NCBI GenBank assembly: GCA_000231825.2 | Contig: JH720394.1 | Span: 1 to 64,000 of the forward strand | Length of the DNA: 64,000 nucleotides | Direction of reading: 5' to 3' | From: Tetrahymena elliotti 4EA | Taxonomy: Eukaryota; Ciliophora; Oligohymenophorea; Hymenostomatida; Tetrahymenidae | Shown here: piece after piece, positions 29,384-44,800 of the stretch | How positions within the stretch are numbered: position 1 is the stretch's first letter | Layout of the letters: each line of letters starts with the position of its first letter | The notes under the pieces: model-generated | The model's input: the letters and a program-made list of their open reading frames with translations, nothing else | Database searches by the model: none | What the model was told of the DNA's origin: nothing | Program-made: the position numbers and the translations under genes

Positions 29384-29617
29384 TGAGTAAAAATTAGAAG
29401 AGTCTAACTCATCACACATATTATTTATTTATTATTAATTTATTTCTATATAAATAAGCAAATAGACTAAAAGTCTACAATTATTTGATATTGTAATAAT
29501 ATCAAATATTTTATATTTTCTAATAAATATCTTTTATTATTTTTTAGAAAAGATTGAGTAAAAGAATCTAACTCATCACACATATTATTTATTATTAATT
29601 TTTTTCTGTACAAATAA
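29384..29617. repeat. Pair of direct repeats of about 65-75 bp
   Basis: The copies are 29385-29457 and 29556-29617. Both begin gagtaaaa, share the 20-base core ctaactcatcacacatatta near their start, and run on into a TTATTTATTATTAATTT-type tail and an AAATAA end. The right copy is slightly shorter, with small deletions. They start about 171 bp apart. The identity in the core is too long for chance, even in AT-rich DNA. Their role is unknown; they lie in the flank shared by the end of B and the promoter side of A. Confidence 0.75.
29463..29507. repeat. Two adjacent perfect palindromes
   Basis: Between the direct repeats are two inverted repeats. One is 29463-29477, with arms TAGACT and AGTCTA around a 3-base loop. 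The other is 29483-29507, with 10-base arms ATTTGATATT and AATATCAAAT around a 5-base loop. They could fold as hairpins in the 3' region of gene B transcripts or be protein-binding sites. AT-rich spacers yield short palindromes by chance, but two perfect ones side by side are less usual. Confidence 0.6.
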
Positions 29618-29894
29618 TAAAAAGATTTGAATAATTTAATTTTTTTGACTAAATTTGAAATTTAGTGAAAAAAATTATTTTTATTGAAATTGTTATTTTG
29701 AAAAATGTAAAATTTTGTAATCGTCATTTTGTATTTAGAAAAATTTTTTAAATTTAAAATTTAAAAGTTAATGCTTTCATACTTCTTTTAAAATAAGATA
29801 ATGAAAAATTTATTAATTTTTACAATATTTTAACACTTAAAAAGATATTTGAATTTACATACTTTTTATTAAAAATGTTTTAATTATTTCGAAT

Positions 29895-32800
29895 TCAATT
29901 ATTCAAATTTTCTGAATAGAATATTTTGACACATAATTAATCAGAAGGATTAGTTTTGATCTATTTTAAGATTTCTTTTGCAAGAGTTTAATTTACTTTT
30001 TATACATCATTTAACATTTAGCAGTAATCAGTACCTATTTGAAAAAACAAATTTAAATTAAATTTAAAAAAAAAGAACTTACTGTAATTGAAAATAGTTG
30101 TGAAGGAAATCTTTTTAATTTCTAAATTAGATAATTTTTTGAATAAAGTTTAATCATTGTATGCCATAACATTAGTTGCAGTAATATATATATCGTAGTT
30201 AGCTCCGTCTTTTAGATCATCAAGTTTAATCTTAGCAATATTAGTTTTAGAATCAGTCAAAACTTTGACTTACCAGTTTTAATTTATTTAATAATTTTTT
30301 TAATCAACACCTAATACTATCTATTGTGAAATCAGAGGGTCAAGTACATAAGCTTTTTCTGTATTTAAGGAACTCTTAGAATTAGAATTATTTATTAGTG
30401 TATTTTATAAATTAACTGACTTTTCTACTACTTAAGCATACACATATGCTGTTTCAAACATTTCAACTAAAATCACTGCATCGTAAAATCCTACTGACTC
30501 TATTATTGGATCCCCTGCAAACTTTGGTCCTTAAACATCATAAGTTAAATATTATACTGCATATTCTTACAATAAGACTATAGAAGGTAAGTAATTAGAC
30601 ATCATCATTTTAAATAAATTAGAGTTATTGACATATTAGGATATGTAATCATACATTCTTTAAGGTGTTTAAGTATTAGGAGATATAACAGCTTCATAAG
30701 TAATGTATTAATTTCTAGAAGCTTGTTAGCTAATAATTTCTTAGCTTGTTAGGATTTATATTTAATTTGATTGAACTCTTAAAACTTGAGCAAGCTAAGT
30801 TATTAAGATGCTTTATTGTATTTGAGAAGTTAAAGTAAATCTAAGCACAGCTCCAAATTGCGCTTTCATAGTTTAGAAATTATATTAATATACATTTTTG
30901 GATAATCCAAATGGGTTTTCACAAACAAGGAAAAGAGAATAGCTGAAATCTGGTTTCAATCCAGATAAAGTGATATTTGCAACATAATCTACATTTTTCC
31001 CTACATTTCTGTTTGTCATTACAACAGAGTAGGCTAACTATTAGCTTTATAGATATATTCCTTCTTTAATCACTTAAGGTTCTGGCTTTTGAGAATTTTA
31101 AAGGGTAAGAACATAGTAAATATTTGATGAAAAGCTTACAATTACCTAGAGATTAGTATAATAGTTTGAAATTTCAAGTTAAATCACATTCAAAACTTCT
31201 GGTAACTTAATTTGTTAGCTAATAGGAATCAGAGAGTTCTAATTTAATGATGGATCATAAAGAGGCTTGTTTAAATCATTAAAATATAGATTTTGATCTG
31301 GTAAATTATTTTAAAATAAAACCCTTAATATGTTTAATGGTTTATGAATACTGCTCATAGTAAAAACCAAATATTTCTATGGAGGATTAACTGAGTAAAT
31401 AAATTATTATTCGTATGAACTTAAAGTGAATTTCAAAGTGATAGGCTTTATTAGTACATTAGCTAAATAAGTAACTGTAAAATTGAATTTTTTAGTTTTT
31501 TAGTTGATTAAAATAGATTCAGGTTAAACACTTATAACATCCTATTTCAATAAGTTTTTTAAATTATTATCTTTGTTAAAGAAAATTATGAATTATTATC
31601 AAAAAGAATGTTACCTTTAGAGCTTGATCAAATTAGATTCCAAAAACAAATTATTCTGATGTTTATTTAGTTAATTGTGCTGTAACAATAAATTCAGAAT
31701 TAGTAAAACCATATTCAATAAAATCATCAATTATTATTGATGGTGCAGTCTATTTTCTAGGGTTTAGGCTTTAAACAATAACTTAAATTTAAGGAGGAGA
31801 AATATATAAATCTTAAGAGTTTCTAGATATTTAAGTTGAACTTATTCTTGTGTACTCTATTTTGTTGAACTATATCTTATGATTACCGAGTGTTGCTCCA
31901 TAAAGAATTTGTACCTGAAATTATTGGATAGAATATAAATTAAATTATTTTATTAAGTCTAAAAAAATTAATTACTTCTAATTATTTTGTAGTTTACTAA
32001 TCAAAGTTTTCAAAAGTTATTAAACTAGGATTAAATACTATATTTTTGTCTTATGAATATGGTTCTAGAGAAATACTATTTGCAGGCATTTCGATTGTTA
32101 CATTAAAAATATATACTAAACCTCTTAGCAGATTAGTTGGACCTGAATAATTAATGTCAAATTTATTTTTTACAAACTAAAGGCAAACACTTTAATCTTC
32201 TTATTTCTATTTTTAAAAAATATTCTTAATGGCTGAATTAAAGCTAAATATAAAACTTACGGATGAGTGAACAACTATATTCTAAACTAAATCTATAATC
32301 TTGAATGAAAAGTATTTATTAGTATCTTAAGAAGATTAGCTACAAGGATCAGAAATTTGTGGGTTTGTTAAATATTATATTGAAAATGAACTTGATAAAG
32401 AATTAATTGCTAAGTTTGTATCCCTTATAAAAATATATTCTTTATATATTTGGCATGGGCTAGTTAAACTACTTTAGTTTGATTAAAAGCAAGTTATTTA
32501 ATTTGCCTATTAGGAAATTTCATATTAATTTGGTAATTAGATTTAAATTCCATAATTCTAAACTCTGTCATCTAATCTCCTTTATTTAGTATTTTATCTT
32601 ATTTCCCTATTAATTTATTAAAATTTTAATATTTTTTAAATAAAATAATTTTATTAATGAACTTAAACATCTGTTACAAATTAATAACTTAAACTTTTTT
32701 TAATTGCTTTTTTTATTATTTTTTTATTAATAAAATTCTAAATTTTTTATTTAGAAAGAATGTTAAAATAATTGCTAATTTTAAAGTTAAATTTAAATAC

Positions 32801-35800
32801 TCTTCTTATTCTTCAGAACTAGATAAGTGGGATAAGATCCTAGCTTTGCTTCTTAAATTCAATTAAAATGTATAAATACTGAGATCTTTAATCCTAATTA
32901 ATTTTTTTAGAAATTATTTAGATATTTTAGATTTTTGAAAAGAAAATAAATTTGTACGATTTATTTAATGCTGAAACTAAAGTAACATCTAAAATATTAG
33001 GAGAATTCTTTATTTTATATTATAGACTATCGCTAAATATCCATATCATATCACCTTAATTACTGTGAACAATTCTTTTAATTAAATTATTTTGATAAAA
33101 TACTGAAATTACTCAATAAAATTACTTGAAATTGTTTTTTAGATTGTCTCCTGGATTTATGATATTCCTAATTAAAATATAATTATATTTGACAGTTTAA
33201 TCTTATAAGTACATATTCAATCCTTATAATTCTATAATAAAATTAAATAATATTTATTTTTTTAAGTTTTTTTTAATCATTTACATAAAATATAATTCAT
33301 AGATTTAAGGCACTCTATTTTGTAGTAATTAGAGATTGGTGTTTAGGAGGAAGTTACATTTGTTCTCATATACAATAACATCTACATGTCGAAGTCCAAA
33401 CCTACTGAGTCTGATTGAAGTAATGAACACTCTAAATTATTTCCTATTGCTGATGAAAAAGAATTTGGGAAGAATATATCAGTTTAATCCACATTTTTGC
33501 TAAATTTAAGTTAAGGTATCTATTATTAAATTAACAATTATTTTAACTTAGTTATTTAAATGTAAAATTACCATAAAAATATAAGTAGCAGGTTCTCCTG
33601 AGCTGAAAGGATAATTTTGCAATTTTATTTAAGTATTAGCTTAGTAAGGTTGAGCATATATTACATCAGTATCACTAATTAAATCTGCATACATATTCCT
33701 TAAAGTAATTTAATTAAAAGTGTATGCATACTAGAAGGAGTTCTTGTAAAATTCTGCTGTAAACATATAAAGGCTACTAACAGTTTGAGGATTTTTTAAT
33801 ATTATTAAAATTGAAAATTCAGTTTTTATTAAAATTTGTTTGAGTTCAACATCTAAAATAATTTTTCCATTTATATTTTATATTGAACAAGATTATCTAT
33901 ACAAAGTTTCTGAGTCAAGACTAGCACACTAATGAGTACCTAAATTTTCTTGTATTCCATATTACTATGGCAATATAATCCATAAATTACTTTTAAATCT
34001 CACAATACCATTGCATATCAAAGTAAATTTGTAAAATGAAGAAATAGAAATTTATCTATACATAGGATTCACAGACTTATTTTAAAAAATATAATAAAAA
34101 TTCAATTTTAATCATGAAATAAGTATTTTAAAAAGTACCAAATTGCAAGTGAAAGGTTAGAAGTACATAAGGAAAGGCATCTTGAAAGTAGTACTTCCAA
34201 TAACCTATTGCAAGGAAGGTTAATTTGTATAAAATGTTTGCATTGCAAAATTATACAAAACTAAATTTTAAATGTTTGGATTAGTAATACCATAAATAAC
34301 AACTGAGTATTATTAAATCTGAGATAAAAGAGTATTTACTAAGATTATATCCAGCCTATTACCTATTTATACAGTACAAAATGATTTATTTGAAACATTA
34401 TCAAATTCTCCTCCTGACAAATCACATCCACTCCACATAGATATTACACCTTCATAAGCACCATCAGGGAAGAAAAAGCTAATAGAACCATTTGGAGGAA
34501 TGTAATGCCCTGTTATAAATGTAAATTTATAAGTTACATTAGTATCTCCTCCTGAAATAGAGCTAACTGCTTCAACCTTTACAAAAGGAATATTTGAAAA
34601 GGGCTAAATTACAAAATTATTTGGAAGCTTTCCAGTCATCTTATATTTTATTTTATGATTTTAATCTAAAACTACTCCATCAACACTATACGCTCCTGGT
34701 ATTAGCATTTGATAATCAGGATTATTTATATTTGTTACAGTAAATGTTAAAGTAGAAACAGGAGAAGGCACGATTATACGAATATAGATGCTATCTGACT
34801 CAGGGAAAACATAAGTATTTATATCATTGTTTTGTATCTGTTAATATTTACCAATAAAATTTTTAGGGAATTTCAAGCCTACTAAATCTCCTAAATTTAT
34901 TGTAGGATTTCCTGGGTAAGAAGGAGAGATAGTAATAGTAAAAGTGTATGATGTAGAGCTATAAACTATTGGATTAGTTGTTACAGTTATACTCATATTT
35001 TCAGGTACTAATGCAGTAGTACTGATTGTAGCTTATGGAATAAAAGCATTCAATATATATAAGTATCCTGAACAACCATTACTAGGATAAAGAGTTTGTA
35101 TTCCAACTTTAATTGTCATTAATTAGCCTTGTGATAATGACTATAAATTTGTTATGTAAATACTAATTGGGCTTTTTAGTGTTAAATAGGCTTCATATCC
35201 ACTAACTACAATATTTGGCATATTTTCTGGGCTTGTTCCATGATTTAAGATGCAATTTAATTGATTTCCAGATAAAACTTTCAATTCTAATTAAAATTTT
35301 TGAAAGTATAAATAAAATATCTTTTTTAAAAAAAATAAATAGAATAAGTTTAAATTTTCTTTGAGATTTACAGTTGGATGATCATTTTTAATAATTTATT
35401 GCAAATAAAAGACAAATACCTTTAGAAGAGCACCCTAATTTTGCTCCATCTGGTAGACCAGTTCCAAGATCAAACTTATATCCTTAATGAATATTCCAAC
35501 CACCTCCAATAAACTCAAATAATATAACAATATTTGAAAATATGTTATTAGTCGAAGTTGAATTTTATCTTAAATATCCTAAATTAATTTAATTTTAAAG
35601 TAAATCATCAATAATAAAATTAAGTTTAAGTTTTTTTGAGAGAAAAATTTAAAATAGTACCTATAGGTAGAACCTAGTCATTTAATGAAAATGTAATATG
35701 GAATAATTCATTTTGAAGCTCATTTAGAGGGTTAATTATGTTAAAGAAAACAAGATTTTAAGGTTAATAGAAGGTTGTGCCAATCACTTCAGTAATATTC

Positions 35801-38800
35801 ATGTATTGTGTTTCAACAAGCTAGCCATTTGAATACATTTCTAAACCCATTAGATAATATTATCCTGGGTATGGAGGAGCTGTAAACAGCATATTTGTTT
35901 GAGAGTTGGATATTGTAACAATTTTCACAGAGTTATCATAGGGATTAGCAGGGATTAAAGTAAGTCTATTTTTACCATTCCTTCTTTGTAATATACATGA
36001 TTATATTGGTAGATTGATTGTTCCTAATATTGAGCAACTATCAAAATCTTCCTAGGGTGGAATCAAGAAATCATTAGGTACAGTAAAAATGAATTGATCA
36101 ATTATATAATCGCTTTTCAAAGTACGAGGTCTAATTAGCATTTAAAATTCAACTTATTAATTAATTTTTGCTTATCTAAGATAGTAAGGCTAAGTGTAAA
36201 ATCCTGCTGTGGCTAGGTTAGGCTAAGGTAAATATGATATCACCCAATTTACTTAGCATATTCCAACATGCATAAAATCAAATAAATTTGATTAGTTATT
36301 CAAATCATAACAGTTATTTACACAGCTATAGATAACTATTTATGAACTGATATCGACAGTTGGAAGGTTTTAATCTATAATAAACTTTAAATAAACTGTT
36401 AGATAAGCTCCCTTAAAGTTATATTTTGCTTCATTATATTCAATTGTGTCTAATCTTGTTACTATTATAAATTCTGAATAGACATTGCAGTCATATGGTA
36501 TATTCAAAATTGTTTGCGGGGTTGTAGTAATATCAGCAATTTAGAAACTTGCAATGCAATAACCAGGAATAAAATTTTAGACAGAAATAGGTTTTTGAAT
36601 TCTATAAACATTGACATGTCTATTATAGAACAATCCATATACATAAAGTTTAGCAGTATTTGTGTAACCTTCCCTTAAGAAATATGAAGGATTTATTGTT
36701 TAAGTATTAGTAAATTATCCGCAGATACCTATTTATATAAATACGTAAGATAATGAAATTAAAATTTTTAAAAATTTGAGAAAATACTTGGAGCGGATAG
36801 AGGAATAGATGGTATATAATATCCATATTTATTCATATTACATTGATAAATTAAATTAATCTTATTATTCTGATAAATGACTACATTCATAATGCTTTGA
36901 GTTGCAGAACCCCACCTAAATATACCATTCTAAAGTCCATAAATATTAAAAGGATTTGATAAAGAGTATGGAGTATTTAAAATTTTTAGCAAGACCTAAA
37001 TTTATTATGAAAAAAAGAATTAATCTATTCAAAAATTAATTAAAATAGTTAAATTTTTTAATAAATTAATTTACCATATTATAAGTGTTGTAATAAATAC
37101 AAATGCCACCTTAAAAAACACAAACAGGATTATCTTCTAAATGATTTTTAGGATAAATGATAGAAACATAAGTTCCAACAGGTAAAGATGTAACTGTTGA
37201 TGTCGGGGTTGTAATTGAATGTTAAGGGGTAGGAGGATTACTTGTAAAATCTGGCACTTAACTTACAATACTTGAAATAGATGTAAAAGAGCAAGTACCT
37301 AGAGTAACTGAAGAAGGAGATAATATAAAATAGCTATCTTCAGCATGATATTTTATACATAGTAAAGGACCATGATCACTGCACTTATTCCTAAGTTAAA
37401 TTTTAAGCCCAGCAGTTTAACCTTCTGTACTTGGATTCATTACATAAGGAATGATAATTGTTATTTGAGAATTTAAAAGAGCACCTAAAGGTAAAGGTAT
37501 CCTAACAATAACTGGAGATTCAAATTAATTAGCTGTTCCTAATTATAAAATACAGTTCTATGGAGAGTTAGGATCCTAGTAATTTGTTGCAATAGTATAA
37601 CTACATTATATTTTATTATTTTAATCATATGTAAGGCCTAAATCTATAGGAAAAACACTAAATAACCCATCATAAGTTAAAAATATTATCCATATCTCAT
37701 CATTATTAACTGCTGCTACATTTAATGTAAATTATAAAATTAAAGTTGTTCTTGTTCCTGCTTCAGCAGTAAGAGGAGTTACTCTAAAGGTATCATCTAA
37801 ATCTTCTCTTGGTTTAGTATAAACTTCATAGTATTTTTTCTCATAGTTAGCATTATTATCAAATGTAGTTAAATGGAAAACATAATAATTTGGTTATGGA
37901 ATAAACACAGCTTTTCTTTCAATTTGATAGTTTAAAGTTGGGTGTGAAATAAGAGGTGAAACTAAATTTGAATCTATTGCAAAAATAGTATCTTAATTAG
38001 CATTAATATCGTAATATGTTTAAAGATTTGGAAACAAACTAGGTATATAATCTATTTTTGAGGTAAACTATTTTGAAGGTGATGCAATTTGAACTGAGCT
38101 CTATGCTTCCATAAAATTTCTATCATTTTATTGATAATCAAAAACTGTGGAATGCAAATATTTAGAATATAATATAGCAGATGTATCTTAGCATAAATCA
38201 AAAGCGCTTGATACAGGAGGTAATGTTAAAGTTACTAATTTACCCTAATTTCTAGATAGTGCCATATTTCTCGTATTAATTAAGTATGACATTCTCAACC
38301 AATCATTAGAATAAGAAAAAACCTTAATTTTATCTAAAATAGCTAGCATTTACATTCCTTGTCCTAAATGAGTAATTGATGATTAAATAGCCATATAATT
38401 TATTATAGGGTAGTATTAACCCAAATATTAAGCTGAAATAGTTGCTGAAATTTAAGGCTATACTGATACAGAGCTTGTTGTTTAAATGAAAAGTTCAATT
38501 TGTACATTAGTTTATGTGGTAATAGCAGAAAACCCACTTATGACATACTCTTTTTAGGAAGATCTTTAACACATAAGAGATCCCTCATTAAATTAAATAT
38601 TTGTAGTTATTGTACCAATAGGAGTTAAACCACTTAAGATAGTGCATTTTTCTTCAAATTAGGCTAAATTACTTTGAAGATTTATTAGAATACGACTGCC
38701 CTATGGAACTTATGGAGGGGTTTTTAATTTTAATGTAAATCTAGAAGTACTATATTAGCTAACATAACCAGAATTCCAATCTAATGTAGCTGTATTATCA

Positions 38801-41800
38801 GTTAAAGGATCCAAATTCTTAAAAATACTTGAAGGAGATGCAGTATAAACAGTTTGAGCTGTAGCTATTTTGTTGACATATACGAAAGAAAATCCATAAG
38901 GTTAAACAAAATTTAGTGTATTAAAGCTGTTAATTTAACAACTAGTAGGAATCATTGGAGATGGCAGACTTGGATTAGCTGGTATTGGATTAGGATAATT
39001 TGAGAAGAATAATAAATTTAGTGTTTTAAACATAATATATTCACATGGGCTAGTAGTTGTTCCTAAATTCTTGATATCATCTCCACTAATACCAAAGTAA
39101 TTGTTATTCCATTTGAGTAGTAAATTATTATTAGCTTTATCAAGACTCATATTTGTATCAAAATTGAAAGTTAAACCAGAGGATGTTTGTTATACTTTAT
39201 TGTTTGTAAGATTCACTTTAAATGGTGTTGTTGTGCTAGTATCAGCTTAAACATTTGCGTAATTAATCCAATAAGATGTTTCTTGAGTGATATATTATTA
39301 ATTCTACACTAACATAAATGAAAGTCTAATTTAGATACTTGTTAGAGGAATGCTTGGCATTTAAATCATAGGAATGTATAAATCATATGTAGTACCAGCA
39401 GTAAATTAATTGAAATTGCTGAAATCAGATAAGACAAACTAAATTCTAGACTATTCTATAGATAATGGTACTTTAGAACCAAACATTGTTGTTATCATGC
39501 AATCATATGTCTAAGTAGATCCACCTAAAGTAGCTTTTAATATACATGAAAGACTTTTACCATTATAAAAAGGAGGAAGATTATCATTTTGATAAACTCC
39601 AGACGGGTTTAGAAGACCAATATCCTCAGAAAAATACTAGCTTTCTAGCTCTACTAGAAGGAATGACTCATAAGCACTAGCTGAAAGAATGTTAGTTTAC
39701 AACAAAGTTGTTTATGGTATAAAGTTTAGTCTGACCATGTCATATTAGTCTTAGGTTGTAGTAAAATGATAAATATTGAAATTTTAAAACATTTATGGAC
39801 ATGATTGATAGCTTGTATCAAAGAATTATTGACCAGTAGATTGAGATGATAATTGTAGTTAAAACTCATTGAATGTAAATGCAGAAGGCATATTAAAAAA
39901 TTTGGGTGAATATCTTTCTTTTATTTCTAGTATGTAATAAGTTTAAGTGAGGTCAGTATCAGGTATCTAAAAAGTTAAAACACCTCCTGTGTATGTGCAT
40001 AAACTTAATTTGTGTACATCTATTTATAATTTAAGTTGAGTAAAATTTTTTAATATAATAAGAATAATTATTTTGAATATAAAATAAAAATAGTTGACTC
40101 AACAAAATTTATTTTCTCCAAACAAAAAATGTAATAATATTACCATAAGTAGTTAAAGGTTTAATTTCTTCATAAAAAACGCAGTATAGTTCATTTGAAG
40201 GATCCACAGGTTAATAAGCATTTGTGGGTATGATAGTAGAAGGTATGGAGATTTGTAAGAAATTTGAAGCTCCTTATGAAACACCTAACTACAATTTGAG
40301 TCTAAATCTCAAATTGCTTATAGTTAATTATCTTTTTGCAAATTGTCTGACTTAGTAAATTTCATAATAAAGTGGGAAATGTTTTCCTTAAATAAAGTCT
40401 AGTTAAATTAAGTTAGATGTTGATTGATAAGCTGTTAGAATATATGATTAATTGGGTAACTACCCTTCTATAGGATAATTAGTTTCAGCAATTTTTTATG
40501 AATATGGAGTTTAAGATATTTCATTTATTGTATATTAGATTGTAGCTCCATTTATGATAGCTTGTACATAAACTATGTAATCTAAAAAATTAGTATTTTA
40601 AAATAGCTTACCTCTATAGTTAACTTAATAAATACCACCTAAATTCACTACTTGGCATATTTAATAGATATCAGCTATATTATTGCTAGGAGTTTTAAAG
40701 AAACAGCGCTCTACTAATGTTACTCCTGCAGTGAACAAAATTTAAATTTACCAAACTTTTCTTAATTGAATTTCACTCAACTATAAGTTATTTTTTATTT
40801 GAACTATCAAAGTCACTCTTTAACCATTTACCAATTAAGCATCTGCTGATTGATCACCCTGTCATTAATTATTTTTTACTTTTAAATATTTTGGTTAAAA
40901 ATTTTACTTAAATTTAAACTAGAGAAAATTCTAAATTCCTGTATGTATAAGATGTAAAAGGTTGTTCACTTAAACTATAGATGTAATTTTATCTTGGCAT
41001 TTTTCCGTCCATAGTTACTGGTTCTCCAGTGTAGGCAATCACTTATATATCAGGTGAATTTGGAGGTGAACCAAGAAGAGATGGCTGATAATAATATTTT
41101 TGATTAGCCCATAAATTATCTGATATAATTTTAATTTTGAGCTGTGAGCCACTTGGTAAATTTGGGGCAGAATAGAATAGAACTTAATCAGGTCTACTAA
41201 ACCACATAGGAGTTTAAAGAATATTATTAAAATATACCTAGAGAGAGTCAACAAAGCTATTTTATGCTTAAACTATTCCACCATTCTCAAATCTAACTTC
41301 AACCTATTAGATTAATAAAACATTAGGTTTTTTCTAAATTTTAATTATCATACCTTTTATCCTGGAGAGGTATTTTCATTATATCCAGTTGTCAGGAAAT
41401 TCCATGTCATACTCCAAGTATTACTTACTCCAACTTACCCTATAGTTGCGTCTGAAATACTTTGAAGTGAAACTGCAACTAAATATAAAATTAAATTAGT
41501 TTAAGTATTTTTAAGTATATTTACTTGGAGTTGGTGCTGTACTCAATGGAGTGTTAATAGTATCTATTAGTATCATTTCTTTGATTTTCAAATGGAATTT
41601 TTAATAATTAAATTGATTTGCAGGAAAACTAGGAGTAGTTTAGAGTGCAAGATATAAATCAAAAATGACATCAATACCAAAATACTAATATGTTGGATTA
41701 GGTAGAATGAAATCAAAAGAAAATGATACGGTATTCATAATTTAGTTAAAATTGACATCTTCTACTCTTATAACAGTAACAATAGTTTTTTCATCTATAA

Positions 41801-44800
41801 TTAAGATAAATAATTATTATTTTTCAAATAGTTAAAAATATTACATTCAACAGTAAAAACTCTGCATCTAGGATCTTTATTCCTTGGTGATATGCTGCTC
41901 ACTATTACATCATTGATAAAAACTTAGCATTTAAGCATTCCATATAAATCTAGAACAAAATTAGTAAGTTGTAATTGAGGGAAAATAAACTCAAAGAAAG
42001 TTGCAGGGAATGATGGATTGGGAGTCATTGCTTAGCCAATTGTTGTTAAAAATCTAAAATAAACAGATGTCCTTTAATTAGCAACAGAATTTGTGTAATA
42101 AAGCTTATCTAATTTTAATTCTTAAGATTATTAATACTAAGAAGTGTCATAGTAATATTTATTCTAGTCAAAGAAAGTAATACTTTTATATAAATTATTA
42201 AATTTAATATATATTTTCCGAAAATAAATATTACGTATTAAAAGTATCTCCAGGATAAATTCTTCCACAGACAATCATAGATGAGAAAGGTGATGAAAGA
42301 GTAGCTGGGTTTTTTGTGAAACCAAAATCAGTAGAATGTGTCAGTTTTATATAGTACTCTTAATATTAATATCCACTGCTACCTAATTCAAAAAAGTCTG
42401 ATTACCATATTAGGTATGACTAACCTTAGACCTATGGAGCAAAGTATCTTTCTCTTTATAGTAAATTTGTAAATATTTAAAATTGTTATATTAAGATAAT
42501 ACCTGTAATTTCTGCTACAGCCATTAACACCATACATCTTTACAATAGGTATATAATCTATACTTATAACCCCAGTATTATAGAGTCTTTTTGATTAAAA
42601 TTTTTTAAAAAAATATTATTGAAAAAAACATAAAATTTTACATCCAACTTTAACCCCAATCAAAAACATTCATAGTTGCTGGATCTTAAGAAACATAAAA
42701 TCTGAAAACGTATTAATTTTGAATAAATCTTTTAACGGAGAAGGGAAAGGTTCTATGTTAGACCTAATTAATGCAACCTGGATTACAATTTTGATAGTTA
42801 ACTACACTAGTTCCACGAGCTGATTCATAAGAATAATCATTAGCTCCATTTACATTGTATTTTGTAAAGTATCTCATAGTAAAGGTAACTGGTGATTGAT
42901 TTTAGAAAATTAAAATAGAAAAATAAATGTAAAATTTTCTATTATTAGGGAATTAGTATTCTTAAAAGGGAGATGAATATAAATCTTAATAATTCTCATC
43001 TTCGATGATTATATTTTTTAAATCAGGGGTTACTCTACAAATATGAACTTTTAATGAAGTAGGATTGCTACCAGAAACACTATTCTCAGGATATGTGCTT
43101 TCCATAGATTATGCAAAACAATCTAATTAGTTTATTGAAATATTTTTTAACTTTATTGATATCTTTAATATTTATTTTACTTGCTCCAAAATTGTAAGGA
43201 GAATTAGAAGTAACTATTATCTTTGCCTAAAGTCTTCTATCAAATTTCTTAAAGTCTTAATTTAGTTCAAATTTCATAGAATGAAGCTTGAAAGTACCAT
43301 AACCTACAGTATCAACTAAATTATAAACTTACACTACCATGTTTACAGGAGAGTATAATTGCACAGCTGAAGTTTATTTATTTATTGTTGGCAAAATTTG
43401 ATCAGTAGTAGATGTTGAAGAATTTATTACATTTAAATAATATGGCAAATTAGTGATAGGCACAGAATTATAATACTTTTAAGGAATACTTACACTTGTT
43501 CTTTCAGTCTAGCTTTAAAGTATAAACTCATTTTAGTTTGTTAAACTACTCTAACAGACTATGGCATAGCTTGAAGTTGAATATGCTCTAATTGAACTTG
43601 GTTTAGCTTTATATAAGAATTAAAAATTTATAAAATTAAATAAATATTAATTTTTTAATAATTAGAGATTAGATAAGTTTTTTTAAGTAAAAAATGAGTA
43701 GAACTCATATTTAACAATAAATTTTGAAATGAGCACAAGCGTCTCAATATTAATTGTTAAAATTTGCATAATTTATTAGGGAAAAATTTTAAAGATTATT
43801 CTTTTAATTTGTATTTGAAATAGCCCTTTTATTTTATATTTTATGAGATAAATTTTTATCAAACTAAAAATTAAGGATTAAATATTAATAACTAAGAGTA
43901 AATAATATTAGAACTAACTCACAANNNNNNNNNNNNNNNNNNNNNNNNNNNNNNNNNNNNNNNNNNNNNNNNNNNNNNNNNNNNNNNNNNNNNNNNNNNN
44001 NNNNNNNNNNNNNNNNNNNNNNNNAAGTTTTAAGAAGCAAATTTTTGTAATTTTTCTTAAGCTGTGCTCATAATAATGAGCTTTCAGTAAATATTCCCAT
44101 AAAATTTTAATTTTAAATAGATAAAAATTGAAAATTATTAAAGTATTTTAAATCTATGAAAAAAGTTTGAATAATCTTATTAATTTAATTACTTTAGACC
44201 CAAGACCCAGTTTAAGTGCATAAAGTAGAATCTATTGCAGGCCCAAGTTAGCTATGTCTTAAGTATATATAGGCATTGTTATAAACGTATGTAGTTATTA
44301 TATCTAAATTATATTAGTCTACTAAGCTGTTAGTTACGTAAGTTGATGAAGCACTAAAAAAATTAGGAGGTGATATTTTAAATGAAGCACTCCCTATCGC
44401 TGTGGACGTAAATAAGATACTCTAAAATTAAAACGCCATTCCTTGATAAGATTAGGCTGTATTAGATTTACTATACAATCCTGGCTCTATAAGCTTTATA
44501 ATAAATATATCTTATGATGAACTATTAGAATACTCTGGTATATAACAGTGAAATTTTGAGATATTCTATTCATTAGGAACCTACTAATCAAACAAGTATA
44601 TATGGATGGAAAAATAAAAATTTGAGTCGTCTACAATTCTGATACACATGTACTTGGTATATTCAAATTCATTTCCACTTGAATCAAAGTAATAGCATTT
44701 GCAATTGATAGGATCTTAAGAATAATAAAGTATGTTGTCTATTGGAGGTAAAATTGGAGGATTACTAGCATTTGAGCGGTTTGATGGTTCTATAACTAGA

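Larger units (their letters stand above)
28581..29894. other. Spacer between giant genes B and A
   Basis: A 1.3 kb AT-rich stretch lying upstream of gene A and downstream of gene B. The first 170 bases or so (to about 28750) resemble the sequence just upstream of gene B, so the duplicated unit includes the leader. The rest holds a pair of direct repeats with two palindromes between them (listed separately). No open frame looked coding. The promoter of gene A must lie here, but no defined motif is evident. Confidence 0.55.
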
